NCBI RefSeq assembly: GCF_003148385.1
Contig: NZ_CP029463.1
Coordinates: 3,286,001 to 3,350,000 of the forward strand
DNA: 64,000 bases
DNA from: Flavobacterium sediminis
GTDB taxonomy: Bacteria > Bacteroidota > Bacteroidia > Flavobacteriales > Flavobacteriaceae
Reading direction: 5' to 3'
Made by a program: the position numbers and the translations under genes. Below, in pieces: positions 37,793 through 45,946 of the stretch. The notes under the pieces are model-generated. The model saw nothing but the letters and a program-made list of their open reading frames with translations, made no database searches and was not told the origin of the DNA. Each line of letters starts with the position of its first letter. Position 1 is the stretch's first letter.

Positions 37793-38293
37793 ATGAATAA
37801 ATCAAAAATTATCATTGCATTATTAGTTTTGTCTGCCATCAACTTAACTGTAATGGTACCCGGAGGAGGCATTGACACGAGAGATTTTTCCCATATTCCA
37901 TTATCTATCTTATCTGTATTTAACATTTTTCTTACTACACTCGGGATGATTAGTTTGTTTCTATCCTACTTTATTTTTCGAAAATATAAATGGAGTATAC
38001 TAGTGGCGTTTATTTGTGGACTTAGTTACTTTTTAGTCTATGTCTTAGATTTTGCACACATTTTTCCAAAATCACCCGATTCAATGCCACAACTTTTAGT
38101 TTTTTTAGAAGCTATAGGAATTATTCTTTCAATACCACTTATTCTATTATCATTCAATCAAACAAAAAAAATGAAAAGCAGCCAAGATAAATCTAAATTA
38201 TCTTATAACTTGTATCGGCTCGTTGCATTTGCAATTATAGTAGGTATTGCGATTATTGTTTTTGCTACCAAATCTGCAATGACCGGAAAGTAA
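37793..38293 (+). CDS. Small integral membrane protein under TetR control
   Basis: The 166-residue protein has about four to five TM segments (IIIALLVLSAINLTVMV, a central pair, and VAFAIIVGIAIIVFA near the end). No family is recognised. Its stop overlaps the start of the TetR gene (TAATG), so both are translated from one mRNA, probably repressed through the palindrome at 37760. Confidence 0.75.
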   Translation: MNKSKIIIALLVLSAINLTVMVPGGGIDTRDFSHIPLSILSVFNIFLTTLGMISLFLSYFIFRKYKWSILVAFICGLSYFLVYVLDFAHIFPKSPDSMPQLLVFLEAIGIILSIPLILLSFNQTKKMKSSQDKSKLSYNLYRLVAFAIIVGIAIIVFATKSAMTGK

Positions 38294-38835
38294 TGAATAG
38301 TAAAGAAAAAATATTATCAACTGCATTTAAATTGTTTATCAACAATGGTTATCACAATACTTCAATGCAACAATTAGTTGAAGCTTCCAAGCTATCAAAA
38401 GGAGCCTTCTATCATTATTTCAAAAGCAAAAATGATCTTTATAATCAAGTAATAGAACACTATTTTTTATCCTTTTACAAAGAAGTAGATTGGGAAACGT
38501 ACGAGCAAATGGAACTTTCCGTTGAACAGATTGAACAGGAAATACAGAATTTTTATTTGAATTTCGTTCCTAAAATATTATCACTAACAGAAAAAGGATT
38601 TTCGGAATATTACATAATGTATTTTGAAGCATATAATCTTCTTCCCGAATTCAGACAAGAAGTACAAAAATTTTACAAAAATTTGGAAAAAATTATTATT
38701 AACGCTAAAAATAATAAAACAGAGTCGCTAAAAATAGCAACAACGATGGTTTCTAAATATGAAGGCATTTTATTTTTATTAGCAATTCGTCCAAATCTAA
38801 AAATAAATGATTTAATGGAACAAATATCTGAATAA
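38293..38835 (+). CDS. TetR/AcrR family transcriptional regulator
   Basis: The 180-residue regulator has an N-terminal helix-turn-helix (ILSTAFKLFINNGYHNTSMQ, then SKGAFYHYFKSKNDLYNQV) and a helical ligand-binding domain. It overlaps the membrane-protein gene and probably represses its own operon via the 37760 palindrome. Ligand unknown. Confidence 0.92.
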   Translation: MNSKEKILSTAFKLFINNGYHNTSMQQLVEASKLSKGAFYHYFKSKNDLYNQVIEHYFLSFYKEVDWETYEQMELSVEQIEQEIQNFYLNFVPKILSLTEKGFSEYYIMYFEAYNLLPEFRQEVQKFYKNLEKIIINAKNNKTESLKIATTMVSKYEGILFLLAIRPNLKINDLMEQISE

Positions 38836-38896
38836 GTCTACTGCCATGTTTAATTAAGAATGATTTGGCAAGATTTTTTAAAATTTTATAAGGCTA

Positions 38897-39211
38897 ATGG
38901 ATTGGAAAATCAAATTAGACAATCCATATGGTGGACATTGGCTTGACACAGTTAATTCAAGACTTTTGGTAAAGACTGTTTATTGGAAGAATGTTGCCGA
39001 GTACGATGTAACATCTGGAAAACTAATATCATACATTAAAAATGACTCCCTACAAAAACTTATAGAAAGCAAAATGAAAGACGAAAAACTTTTAGAAAGT
39101 CATGAGTATCATTTTATTGAAAAAGGTATAGAATATACTCTTAAATGTAGACCTTCAAAAGGAAACGAAGTTGGAGAATATACAATTGAAATAGAAAAAT
39201 ACTACCGCTAA
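38897..39211 (+). CDS. Hypothetical protein at the left edge of the cassette array
   Basis: The 104-residue soluble protein has no recognised domain. Its stop codon TAA (39209-39211) lies inside the first attC-like repeat, as in array genes, but no matching cassette start (GTTAGCGG) is found upstream, so the left boundary of this unit is lost or it belongs to the flank. Confidence 0.55.
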   Translation: MDWKIKLDNPYGGHWLDTVNSRLLVKTVYWKNVAEYDVTSGKLISYIKNDSLQKLIESKMKDEKLLESHEYHFIEKGIEYTLKCRPSKGNEVGEYTIEIEKYYR

Positions 39212-39344
39212 CATCGGCTATAAATCATGGCTGGGTTTGCGCATATTTTCCGAATTTTCGGAGAAAATTCGAAATTAAATTCTATATTTGGAATGGTTCG
39301 GTTTGTGGTTTTCGCCACAATTTTATAGCCGAGGATCGTTACTA
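39205..39344 (+). repeat. attC-like site A
   Basis: It opens with CCGCTAAC and closes with GTT (39338). Inner arms CGGCTATAAA (39215-39224) and TTTATAGCCG pair perfectly over 10 bp. A terminal hairpin CGAATTTTC-GGA-GAAAATTCG sits in the middle. The next unit starts at the closing GTT. Confidence 0.7.
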
Positions 39345-39366
39345 AACTAAATGAAACATTCAACAT

Positions 39367-40200
39367 ATGACATTTACAGAGTATTTAAATACAGATATAG
39401 ACAATTCAGATTTAATTTTTGAATATTATCTTCAATATTTATCAAATTTATCATCAAAAGATTTTCCATATGAGGAACAAATTCAACTGAAAGCCACTTC
39501 AGTAAAATTCATGAATTGTATTGAAAATTTAACTTACATCATAAAGGAAAAAAAAGAGAAATATTTTGAATTAATAAATCAAATAATTGAAGATGTAAAA
39601 ATTCATAGGAGAAGAAAAGACAAGTCTAAAATTTTACTATTTCTATTAGCTAAAAATGGTAACATTATACCTAAAATTAAGGATGATTTTGAAGAAGTTT
39701 ATTCTCAAACATTAGAATTTATTGGAGAAGCATCAAATATAAGGCATTACAGATATGACAATTTGAAACTTGATGGTTTTTTTCAACCAGAAAATTCAAA
39801 TAAACACCAAGTAAAACAACTTATACTTGAAGCAATTGAATTAATAGAAAAGGATAATACTATCAGTGAAAAAGTTAAAAAACAAATCATTGAATATTTA
39901 CAAAGAGTAATCAAAAAACTTGATAATGAATATATAAATTGGTCATCAGTAATTGGTTGCATTAAGGAAACTATCATTGTCTTAGGAGCATTAGGCGGTT
40001 TTGTAGGTGGAATGACTCCATTAGTTTTGGCTAAAGATAAACTAGAAGAAACTTCTACAGTTATTGAAAAAACTTCAATAAATATTAATTACAAAACAAT
40101 CAACGAGACATTTAATATTCAAAATGTTGAGAGATTAGAACAATTAAATGGTACAGTTTTTCAGCTTAATCAAAATAACCCAAAAGTACCAGAAGAATAA
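39367..40200 (+). CDS. Cassette gene 1: hypothetical protein with a C-terminal membrane helix
   Basis: The 277-residue protein is largely helical and charged up to about residue 195. A Gly-rich hydrophobic segment follows (ETIIVLGALGGFVGGMTPLV, about 203-222), then an Asn-rich tail. It starts 27 nt after the unit's GTT and ends just before site B. No family recognised. The unit's start (GTTACTAAAC) does not match its own closing repeat (TGCCTACAAC), unlike most neighbours, suggesting a past rearrangement. Confidence 0.7.
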   Translation: MTFTEYLNTDIDNSDLIFEYYLQYLSNLSSKDFPYEEQIQLKATSVKFMNCIENLTYIIKEKKEKYFELINQIIEDVKIHRRRKDKSKILLFLLAKNGNIIPKIKDDFEEVYSQTLEFIGEASNIRHYRYDNLKLDGFFQPENSNKHQVKQLILEAIELIEKDNTISEKVKKQIIEYLQRVIKKLDNEYINWSSVIGCIKETIIVLGALGGFVGGMTPLVLAKDKLEETSTVIEKTSININYKTINETFNIQNVERLEQLNGTVFQLNQNNPKVPEE

Positions 40201-40210
40201 TCTAAAAACC

Positions 40211-40349
40211 TGCCTACAACAACGGTTAAAAAAAATGGCTTGGTCAAGAATTTCCCGAAAATTCTCCGAATTTTCTAAGTTTTGTCTATTTTTGTTTTGG
40301 CTTGGTTTTGGCTCACGCCACTTTCTTTAGCCGCGGATCGTTAGCAACT
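40211..40349 (+). repeat. attC-like site B
   Basis: It opens TGCCTACAAC and closes at GTT (40340). Arms CGGTTAAA and TTTAGCCG pair with one G:T. GAAAATTC-TCC-GAATTTTC forms the central hairpin. It is very similar to site C. Confidence 0.7.
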
Positions 40350-40384
40350 ATATTAAAAAAAACTAAGCAATTAATTTCTAAATA

Positions 40385-40972
40385 ATGAAAAAATCATATC
40401 TATTTTTAATTTTTAACTTGTTCGTTTTAAATGTCTTTAGCCAAAATATTACTCTTGAAGAATTTCAAAAACAAATTGCTGAATCTGGTTTGCAATTTGA
40501 AATGCCTGTAGGTTATAAAATTAAAGAAATTAAGGAAAATAGAGATTTAAATTACTCTTTTGCAATAATAAATTCTGAAGGAACCATGGAAGTTCGATAC
40601 TCTATTTTCCCAATGAAACAAATGTTAGCTGAATATGAAAAATCAAAAAATGACCCAAATGTAACTATGATAAATCCTAATAAATTGTATATTGGAATTA
40701 TGCAATCAAATGGACTTAATATGACAAATGGAAAAATGGTTAATATTGGAGATTTTCCAACCTTTGCCGTTAGAAAAGAATTTAATGCTGATTATGGTGG
40801 AAATGCTTTTTTTGAATTTAACTGTGAGTTTGGCAAAGGTTATAAATATGGACAATTTATTTGCCTTCATAAAGAAAACTTAGCCGACGTAATAATAACA
40901 TTTATGAGTAATGATAGAAATACACATTCTGACTTAATGGAAATTCCTTTTCACTCATTAACTTTTAAATAA
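40385..40972 (+). CDS. Cassette gene 2: secreted hypothetical protein
   Basis: The 195-residue protein has a signal peptide (cleavage near NVFSQ) and a beta-rich body. It is the only ORF in a unit running from GTT 40340 to site C. Unit start and closing repeat are exact reverse complements over 10 bp. Function unknown. Confidence 0.75.
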   Translation: MKKSYLFLIFNLFVLNVFSQNITLEEFQKQIAESGLQFEMPVGYKIKEIKENRDLNYSFAIINSEGTMEVRYSIFPMKQMLAEYEKSKNDPNVTMINPNKLYIGIMQSNGLNMTNGKMVNIGDFPTFAVRKEFNADYGGNAFFEFNCEFGKGYKYGQFICLHKENLADVIITFMSNDRNTHSDLMEIPFHSLTFK

Positions 40973-40977
40973 AATAC

Positions 40978-41117
40978 AGTTGCTAACAGCGGTTAAAGTA
41001 AATGGCTTGGTCAAGAATTTCCCAAAAATTCTCCGAATTTTCTAAATTTTGTCTATTTTTGGTTTGGCTTGGTTTTGGCTCTTTGCCACTACTTATAGCC
41101 GCTAACCGTTGGCGGTC
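40978..41117 (+). repeat. attC-like site C
   Basis: It opens AGTTGCTAAC (40978-40987), the exact reverse complement of GTTAGCAACT at 40340, and closes at GTT 41108. Inner arms are AGCGGTTAAAGTA and TACTTATAGCCGCT. Confidence 0.75.
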
Positions 41118-41151
41118 AGCTTAAAAGACGACTGCACAACAGACAAATAAA

Positions 41152-41655
41152 ATGTGGACGACAATAAAAAATAATTACAAGACTATTTTGACAACAACAG
41201 GACTTTTTCTTGTTGGATTTATAGTTGCGTACTTATTTGAAGACTATTACCGACAACTTGTTAGGTTTTCGTTCAAGTTTTTTAATGGTGATAACATTCA
41301 GTTTATTGGCAAGAACTTCCACTTGTTTGCTAGCTACAGTTTTGTTACTGCATTTGGACTTTTTGTTTCGTTGACATTTTTGTTATTAAAGTTTTCTTCT
41401 CGACCTAGTAGACTAAAAAGAACCTGCGCGGCAATTATTTTTTTCTTCGCCACGACAATTTTAGTAACTGCATTTGACAGTATACGACTAGTGGTCGAAT
41501 GCACAGCTTGTAATGATGGAATTAGACGATTAACTTTCAATCAACCTACATATGACAAATATTTTATAATTAGTTTGACTATTGCTGTTGCTTACTTGTT
41601 GACTACATATTTATTAGAAAGAAAACGACTAAGAAAAAGTAATGAAACAATATAG
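41152..41655 (+). CDS. Cassette gene 3: four-TM hypothetical membrane protein
   Basis: The 167-residue protein has TM segments near 12-31, 59-85, 97-117 and 140-158 and a short Cys pair (VVECTACNDG) in a loop. No family recognised. Single-gene unit between sites C and D. Confidence 0.7.
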   Translation: MWTTIKNNYKTILTTTGLFLVGFIVAYLFEDYYRQLVRFSFKFFNGDNIQFIGKNFHLFASYSFVTAFGLFVSLTFLLLKFSSRPSRLKRTCAAIIFFFATTILVTAFDSIRLVVECTACNDGIRRLTFNQPTYDKYFIISLTIAVAYLLTTYLLERKRLRKSNETI

Positions 41656-41659
41656 AACG

Positions 41660-41797
41660 AACCGCTAACACGGGTTTTGCGTCAGGCGGGCTGACGTGCA
41701 AACTTGGAGATTTGTGCTTCTAATGAACTTTAGTAATAAATTGAAGCTTTGTGCTCCGAAACCCGCCCGAACGCAAAGCCCGAAACCGTTGGCGGTA
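41660..41797 (+). repeat. attC-like site D
   Basis: It opens ACCGCTAAC (pairs with unit start GTTGGCGGT with one G:T) and closes at GTT 41788. Inner arms CGGGTTTTGCGT and ACGCAAAGCCCG pair over 12 bp with one G:T. Its centre differs from the other sites, so it is a separate subfamily. Confidence 0.7.
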
Positions 41798-41816
41798 ATT
41801 AAAAGAAACTCTGCAA

Positions 41817-42239
41817 ATGAGACAAAAACTGAACTTAATAACACTTGGAACTGACGACTTTCAGAAATCATTAGATTTTTACGAAAAAGGGCTTGGTTGG
41901 AAAAAATCCGACAAAAGTATGGACGGCTTAGCTTTGTTTGACTTGGATGGAATTATTTTAGCACTGCACCCAAGACACGAACTTGTGGACGACACGACAT
42001 TGACATATCAGCCGACAACATTTTCGGGACTTACAATTTCGCACAACACGAAATCGGAAAAAGAAGTGGACGAAATTTTAGAAAAGGTTGCGAAACTTGG
42101 TGCGACAATCGTAAAACCTGCACAGAAAGTTTATTGGGGTGGTTACAGCGGTTACTTCAAAGACTTGGACGGATATCTGTTTGAAGTTGCTTACAACCCA
42201 TTTTGGAAACTTGACGAAAATGACAACATAAAACTGTAA
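41817..42239 (+). CDS. Cassette gene 4a: VOC (glyoxalase/bleomycin-resistance-like) protein
   Basis: The 140-residue protein has two beta-alpha-beta-beta-beta modules with LITLGTDDFQKSLDFYEKGL near the start and YFKDLDGYLFEVAYNPFW near the end, typical of the VOC superfamily. Substrate unknown. Its stop overlaps the start of the next gene (TAATG), giving a two-gene cassette. Confidence 0.85.
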   Translation: MRQKLNLITLGTDDFQKSLDFYEKGLGWKKSDKSMDGLALFDLDGIILALHPRHELVDDTTLTYQPTTFSGLTISHNTKSEKEVDEILEKVAKLGATIVKPAQKVYWGGYSGYFKDLDGYLFEVAYNPFWKLDENDNIKL

Positions 42240-42514
42240 TGACAGCAACGCAGACCATAAAAGCATTGACAATAATTCCGGGCGTTGGAAAATCTATTGC
42301 GACAGATTTATACAACATCGGAATTAGATACGTTGACGACTTGAAAGGTAAAGACCCGGAAGTACTTTACGACAACTCGAATTTGTTTGCAGGTTGCGTT
42401 CAAGACAGGTGTTTACTTTATGTTTTTAGGTGTGCAGTGTATTTTGCAGAAACACCGACAGAAAGACAAGACAGCGAAAAACTAAAATGGTGGAATTGGA
42501 AAGACAAAAAATAA
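42239..42514 (+). CDS. Cassette gene 4b: helix-hairpin-helix (Cdd1-like) protein
   Basis: The 91-residue protein has an HhH motif (LTIIPGVGKSIATDLYNIGI) and a C-terminal Cys/Trp-containing part (GCVQDRCLLYVFRC, WWNWKDKK). This matches the small 'pathogenicity locus Cdd1' HhH family, possibly DNA-binding. It is translationally coupled to the VOC gene. Confidence 0.8.
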   Translation: MTATQTIKALTIIPGVGKSIATDLYNIGIRYVDDLKGKDPEVLYDNSNLFAGCVQDRCLLYVFRCAVYFAETPTERQDSEKLKWWNWKDKK

Positions 42515-42515
42515 C

Positions 42516-42652
42516 TACCGCCAACAATGGCTATAAGTAATTGCTTGTTTTCGCCTACTTCTGAAAATCCGCGAGGGTTTTCAGTTTGGTGTGTACTTGC
42601 AGAGTTTCGCACCAACCCGAGCAACTACTCATAGCCGAGACCGTTGGCAATA
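42516..42652 (+). repeat. attC-like site E
   Basis: It opens TACCGCCAAC, the exact reverse complement of GTTGGCGGTA at 41788, and closes at GTT 42643. Inner arms GGCTAT and ATAGCC extend to AGTA/TACT. The centre can form an imperfect CTGAAAATCC/GGGTTTTCAG hairpin. It shares most of its sequence with sites F and G. Confidence 0.8.
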
Positions 42653-42668
42653 ATTTAAAACATACGTC

Positions 42669-43538
42669 CTGAAAGAACAATTATTTCATATAACAACAGA
42701 AGACAACGAAAGAATAGCTCTTTGGAAATTTAATACCGCATTCAAATCTGAAAGGCATATTTTTTTGACTCACGGTACTTTTTCTAATAGAAAAATATGT
42801 TCTGGAATTGCTTCTTATCTGACTGAACAAGGATTTACTTGTTGGCTAATGGAATGGCGAAATCACGGAGAAAGTTCAAAAACTCAAAATGATTTTGACT
42901 TCGAGACAATTGCAAAATATGACCTTAAATCTGTATTTGAATTTCTTTTCAACAACCGAAATATTAAAAATATAGATTGTTTAGCTCATAGTGGTGGCGG
43001 AATTACACTAACGATGTTCTTAATCAACAATCCAGATTATCAACCGAAAATTAAAAGCATTACATTATTTGGAGTTCAAGCTTTTGGAGCAGGAATTGAA
43101 TTTAATAATAGAATGAAAATTTTGGCGAGTAAATATTTGACAGCCTTGTTAGGAGTTGTTCCAGCTAAAACAGCCGGCTCAACTGAACATAGTGAAAGCT
43201 ATTACACAATGAAACAATGGTTCAATTGGAATTTAAAACATAACTTCATTGGAGAAAATGGATTTGACTATTTGAACGAAATGAAAAAAATTAAAATTCC
43301 GGTTTTATCAATTTGTGCGAGTGGAGATAATTTTATTGCACCAAAAGTCGGTTGCGAGAAATATCTAAATGCCTTTGAAAATTCAAAAAACCAATTTATT
43401 TATTTATCAAAAGAAAATGGAAATCTTGAAGATTACAATCATAGCAGAATATTAAAATCACAAAGTTCAAAGAAAGAAATCTGGCCGATTGTAACTGAAT
43501 GGATAAATAATAAAAACTATTGCCAACAATGGCTATAA
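42669..43538 (+). CDS. Cassette gene 5: alpha/beta hydrolase without a conventional start codon
   Basis: The serine hydrolase has the nucleophile in LAHSGGG, the oxyanion segment LTHGTFSNRK and a late acid/His region. The frame is open from 42654 and codes for a sensible hydrolase N-terminus (KEQLFHITTEDNERIALWKF) but has no ATG, GTG or TTG before a TTG at 42765, which would remove it. A CTG at 42669 is the best-placed start. The stop (43536-43538) is inside site F, so the last residues (NYCQQWL) are encoded by the repeat. Confidence 0.75.
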   Translation: MKEQLFHITTEDNERIALWKFNTAFKSERHIFLTHGTFSNRKICSGIASYLTEQGFTCWLMEWRNHGESSKTQNDFDFETIAKYDLKSVFEFLFNNRNIKNIDCLAHSGGGITLTMFLINNPDYQPKIKSITLFGVQAFGAGIEFNNRMKILASKYLTALLGVVPAKTAGSTEHSESYYTMKQWFNWNLKHNFIGENGFDYLNEMKKIKIPVLSICASGDNFIAPKVGCEKYLNAFENSKNQFIYLSKENGNLEDYNHSRILKSQSSKKEIWPIVTEWINNKNYCQQWL

Positions 43539-43654
43539 GTAATTGCTTGTTCTCGTCTACTACTGAAAATCCTTGCGGATTTTCAGTTTGGTGTGTACTT
43601 GCAAAGTTTAATGCTAAAACACGCAACTACTCATAGCCGAAACCGTTGTAGGCA
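43518..43654 (+). repeat. attC-like site F
   Basis: It opens TATTGCCAAC, exact reverse complement of GTTGGCAATA at 42643, and closes at GTT 43645. The central hairpin CTGAAAATCC-TTGC-GGATTTTCAG is perfect over 10 bp. Confidence 0.8.
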
Positions 43655-43717
43655 ATTATCCGAAAAAATTCCGTTATATATTTAAACTTTCATCAATTAA
43701 AAAAACTTGAACAACTA

Positions 43718-45148
43718 ATGAAAAACTATTTTTTGACCTTACTAATCGGAATTATTTGTTTAATTTCTTGCAAAGAAAATACCGAAACAACAAAATTTCA
43801 AAGCAAAACAAACCCAAAAGCATTAAAGCTTGATACACTTTATTCCGAATTATATGATAAAGGAAATTTTAATGGTAGTGTTCTAGTTGCCGAAAATGGA
43901 AATGTAATATTTGAAAAAAGCTACGGAATAGCCGATGAACAAACCAACCGAAAGTTGAACGACAGTACAATATTTGAATTAGCTTCTGTCTCAAAACAAT
44001 TTACGGCTATGGGAATTGTTCAGCTTGTAAAAGAAGGTAAACTATCCTATGAAGACGATATTACCAAATATATCCCTGAACTAAATGATTATAAGGAAAT
44101 TACAATTAAAAACTTATTAAACCATACGGGCGGTCTTCCTGATTATATGGAACTCGCTGACAAAAATTGGGATAAATCTAAAATAGCAACGAATGATGAC
44201 ATTCTTAAACTATTTAACCAAGTTAAACCCAAAAAACTTTTTGAGCCAAACGAAAAATGGGATTACAGCAATACGGGATATTTAATTTTAGCGACAATTA
44301 TTGAAAGAGTAAGTGGACAAAAATTTGGACAATATCTTCACGAAAAAATATTTAAACCTTTGGATATGAAAAACACATTTGTTTACAGAAGGAGGTTTCA
44401 GCCTAAAGAGATTCAAAATTATGCTAACGGCTATATTTATTCAGACAGTTTACAAAAAAAGATTTTACCTGACGAAATGGGTAAAGATTTCTACGTGGTA
44501 TTTCTTGACGGCATAGTAGGCGATGGAATGGTTAATTCAAACCCAAAAGATTTACTAAAATGGGACAGAGCACTTTATGGAAACAATTTAATCAATGACC
44601 AAGACCGTAATCTGATATTTTCATCTACAATGACAAAAGACAGTTCTCAAACCGACTATGGATTTGGATGGATGATTGATAGCACAAAAACATATGGTAA
44701 AATTGCCTCTCATTCCGGAGGTTGGGCTGGATATATTTCTTACATCGAAAGAAATCTTGATAACGACAAGACTATAATTATTTTGCAAAATAATTCCTTA
44801 TCAAGTACAGAAATACCGATAAAAAATACTCGTAGAATACTGTACAATCAAGAAGTTGAAAAACCTATAAAGTTAGATAACGAAATTTTAAAATCGTATG
44901 CAGGCAAATATCTTACCGATACTCAAAAAGAAAAAGAAATAGCTTTCGAAAATGATAAACTTTACGTTGTTATGAGTGCAGACTATAAAATGGAACTTGT
45001 CCCAGTTTCTAAAACAAAATTCATTGTTGATGGCTGGTCACCAGAAGTTTCATATACGTTCATCTTGAATGATAATGGAAAAGTAGAAAAATATAGAGTC
45101 ATTCAAGAAGCTCAAGGAATTAATAAAACTGCAAACCGAATAAAATAA
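43718..45148 (+). CDS. Cassette gene 6: serine beta-lactamase-family lipoprotein hydrolase
   Basis: The 476-residue protein has a lipobox (CLISC) and a beta-lactamase/class C-like domain with SVSK (nucleophile Ser and Lys), YSN (Tyr motif) and HSGGWAGY (third motif), then a C-terminal lipocalin-like extension. Such proteins are esterases or D-aminopeptidases more often than true lactamases. Single-gene unit with a 10-bp matched start and end. Confidence 0.85.
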   Translation: MKNYFLTLLIGIICLISCKENTETTKFQSKTNPKALKLDTLYSELYDKGNFNGSVLVAENGNVIFEKSYGIADEQTNRKLNDSTIFELASVSKQFTAMGIVQLVKEGKLSYEDDITKYIPELNDYKEITIKNLLNHTGGLPDYMELADKNWDKSKIATNDDILKLFNQVKPKKLFEPNEKWDYSNTGYLILATIIERVSGQKFGQYLHEKIFKPLDMKNTFVYRRRFQPKEIQNYANGYIYSDSLQKKILPDEMGKDFYVVFLDGIVGDGMVNSNPKDLLKWDRALYGNNLINDQDRNLIFSSTMTKDSSQTDYGFGWMIDSTKTYGKIASHSGGWAGYISYIERNLDNDKTIIILQNNSLSSTEIPIKNTRRILYNQEVEKPIKLDNEILKSYAGKYLTDTQKEKEIAFENDKLYVVMSADYKMELVPVSKTKFIVDGWSPEVSYTFILNDNGKVEKYRVIQEAQGINKTANRIK

Positions 45149-45149
45149 C

Positions 45150-45286
45150 TGCCTACAACAATGGCTATAAGTAATTGCTTGTTCTCGCCTACTTCTGAAA
45201 ATCCTTGCGGATTTTCAGTTTGGTGTGTACTTGCAAAGTTAACTGCTAACCCACGCAACTACTCATAGCCGAAACCGTTGCGTGTA
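45150..45286 (+). repeat. attC-like site G
   Basis: It opens TGCCTACAAC, exact reverse complement of GTTGTAGGCA at 43645, and closes at GTT 45277. The central CTGAAAATCC/GGATTTTCAG hairpin is perfect. Confidence 0.8.
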
Positions 45287-45301
45287 ACTTACCCAACTAC
45301 C

Positions 45302-45883
45302 ATGGATAAAACAAGCATTAATAATTATTTCCATTCTTTATTTCCAATAGAAAAAGAAACTGTTGAGAAAATAACTGAAACATTTATCCAGTTTTCGCTT
45401 GACAGAAATACAAGGCTTTTAGATAAAGAAACAATTAGTACCAAAACATACTTTTTAGAAAAAGGATATATGCGTTCCTACATTCTAAACGAAGATGGTG
45501 AAGAAGTTACAACAAATATTTATTGGGCACCTTGTTTTGTAAATGACTTTCTTTCTTTTTTTAAAAAACAACCTACTAAAGAAATATACGAAACATTAAC
45601 CGAATGTTCTTTTTGGGAAACAAGTTTAGAAAATGTTCAACAAAATTTTCATACAATTCCTGAATTTAGAGAATTTAGCCGACTTTTATTTGTAATCAAT
45701 TACTATAAATTAAATGACAGATTAATAGAAGCTGTAAGTCAGAAAGCTGAAACAAGATATTTAAATCTTTTAAAAAAACAACCTCATATTTTTCAGTATG
45801 TCCCTTTAAAAATAATTGCCTCTTATTTAGGAATAACAGACTGTACATTAAGCAGAGTTAGAAAAGATATTTCTAAAATGTAA
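45302..45883 (+). CDS. Cassette gene 7a: Crp/Fnr-family transcriptional regulator
   Basis: The 193-residue regulator has an N-terminal cyclic-nucleotide-binding-like beta roll (FFLEKGYMRSYILNEDGEEV) and a C-terminal helix-turn-helix ([20 protein letters not shown]). A longer frame starts at the cassette boundary, but ATG 45302 is the natural start. An FNR-box-like palindrome lies just after its stop and before the next gene. Confidence 0.88.
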   Translation: MDKTSINNYFHSLFPIEKETVEKITETFIQFSLDRNTRLLDKETISTKTYFLEKGYMRSYILNEDGEEVTTNIYWAPCFVNDFLSFFKKQPTKEIYETLTECSFWETSLENVQQNFHTIPEFREFSRLLFVINYYKLNDRLIEAVSQKAETRYLNLLKKQPHIFQYVPLKIIASYLGITDCTLSRVRKDISKM

Positions 45884-45887
45884 TTTC

Positions 45888-45901
45888 TTGACATTTATCA
45901 A
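45888..45901. promoter_or_regulatory. FNR-box-like palindrome
   Basis: TTGACATTTATCAA differs from TTGATnnnnATCAA at one position. It is 46 bp before the reductase gene and directly behind the Crp/Fnr gene. Confidence 0.5.
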
Positions 45902-45946
45902 GTATGTTTTTGATTAATTCACCTCATTTTTGTAAAAAAATAAATA

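Noticed and set aside
42418..43626. Two similar minus-strand frames overlapping sites E and F
   Set aside because: Their similarity comes only from the shared repeat sequence, and the conserved structure is at DNA level.
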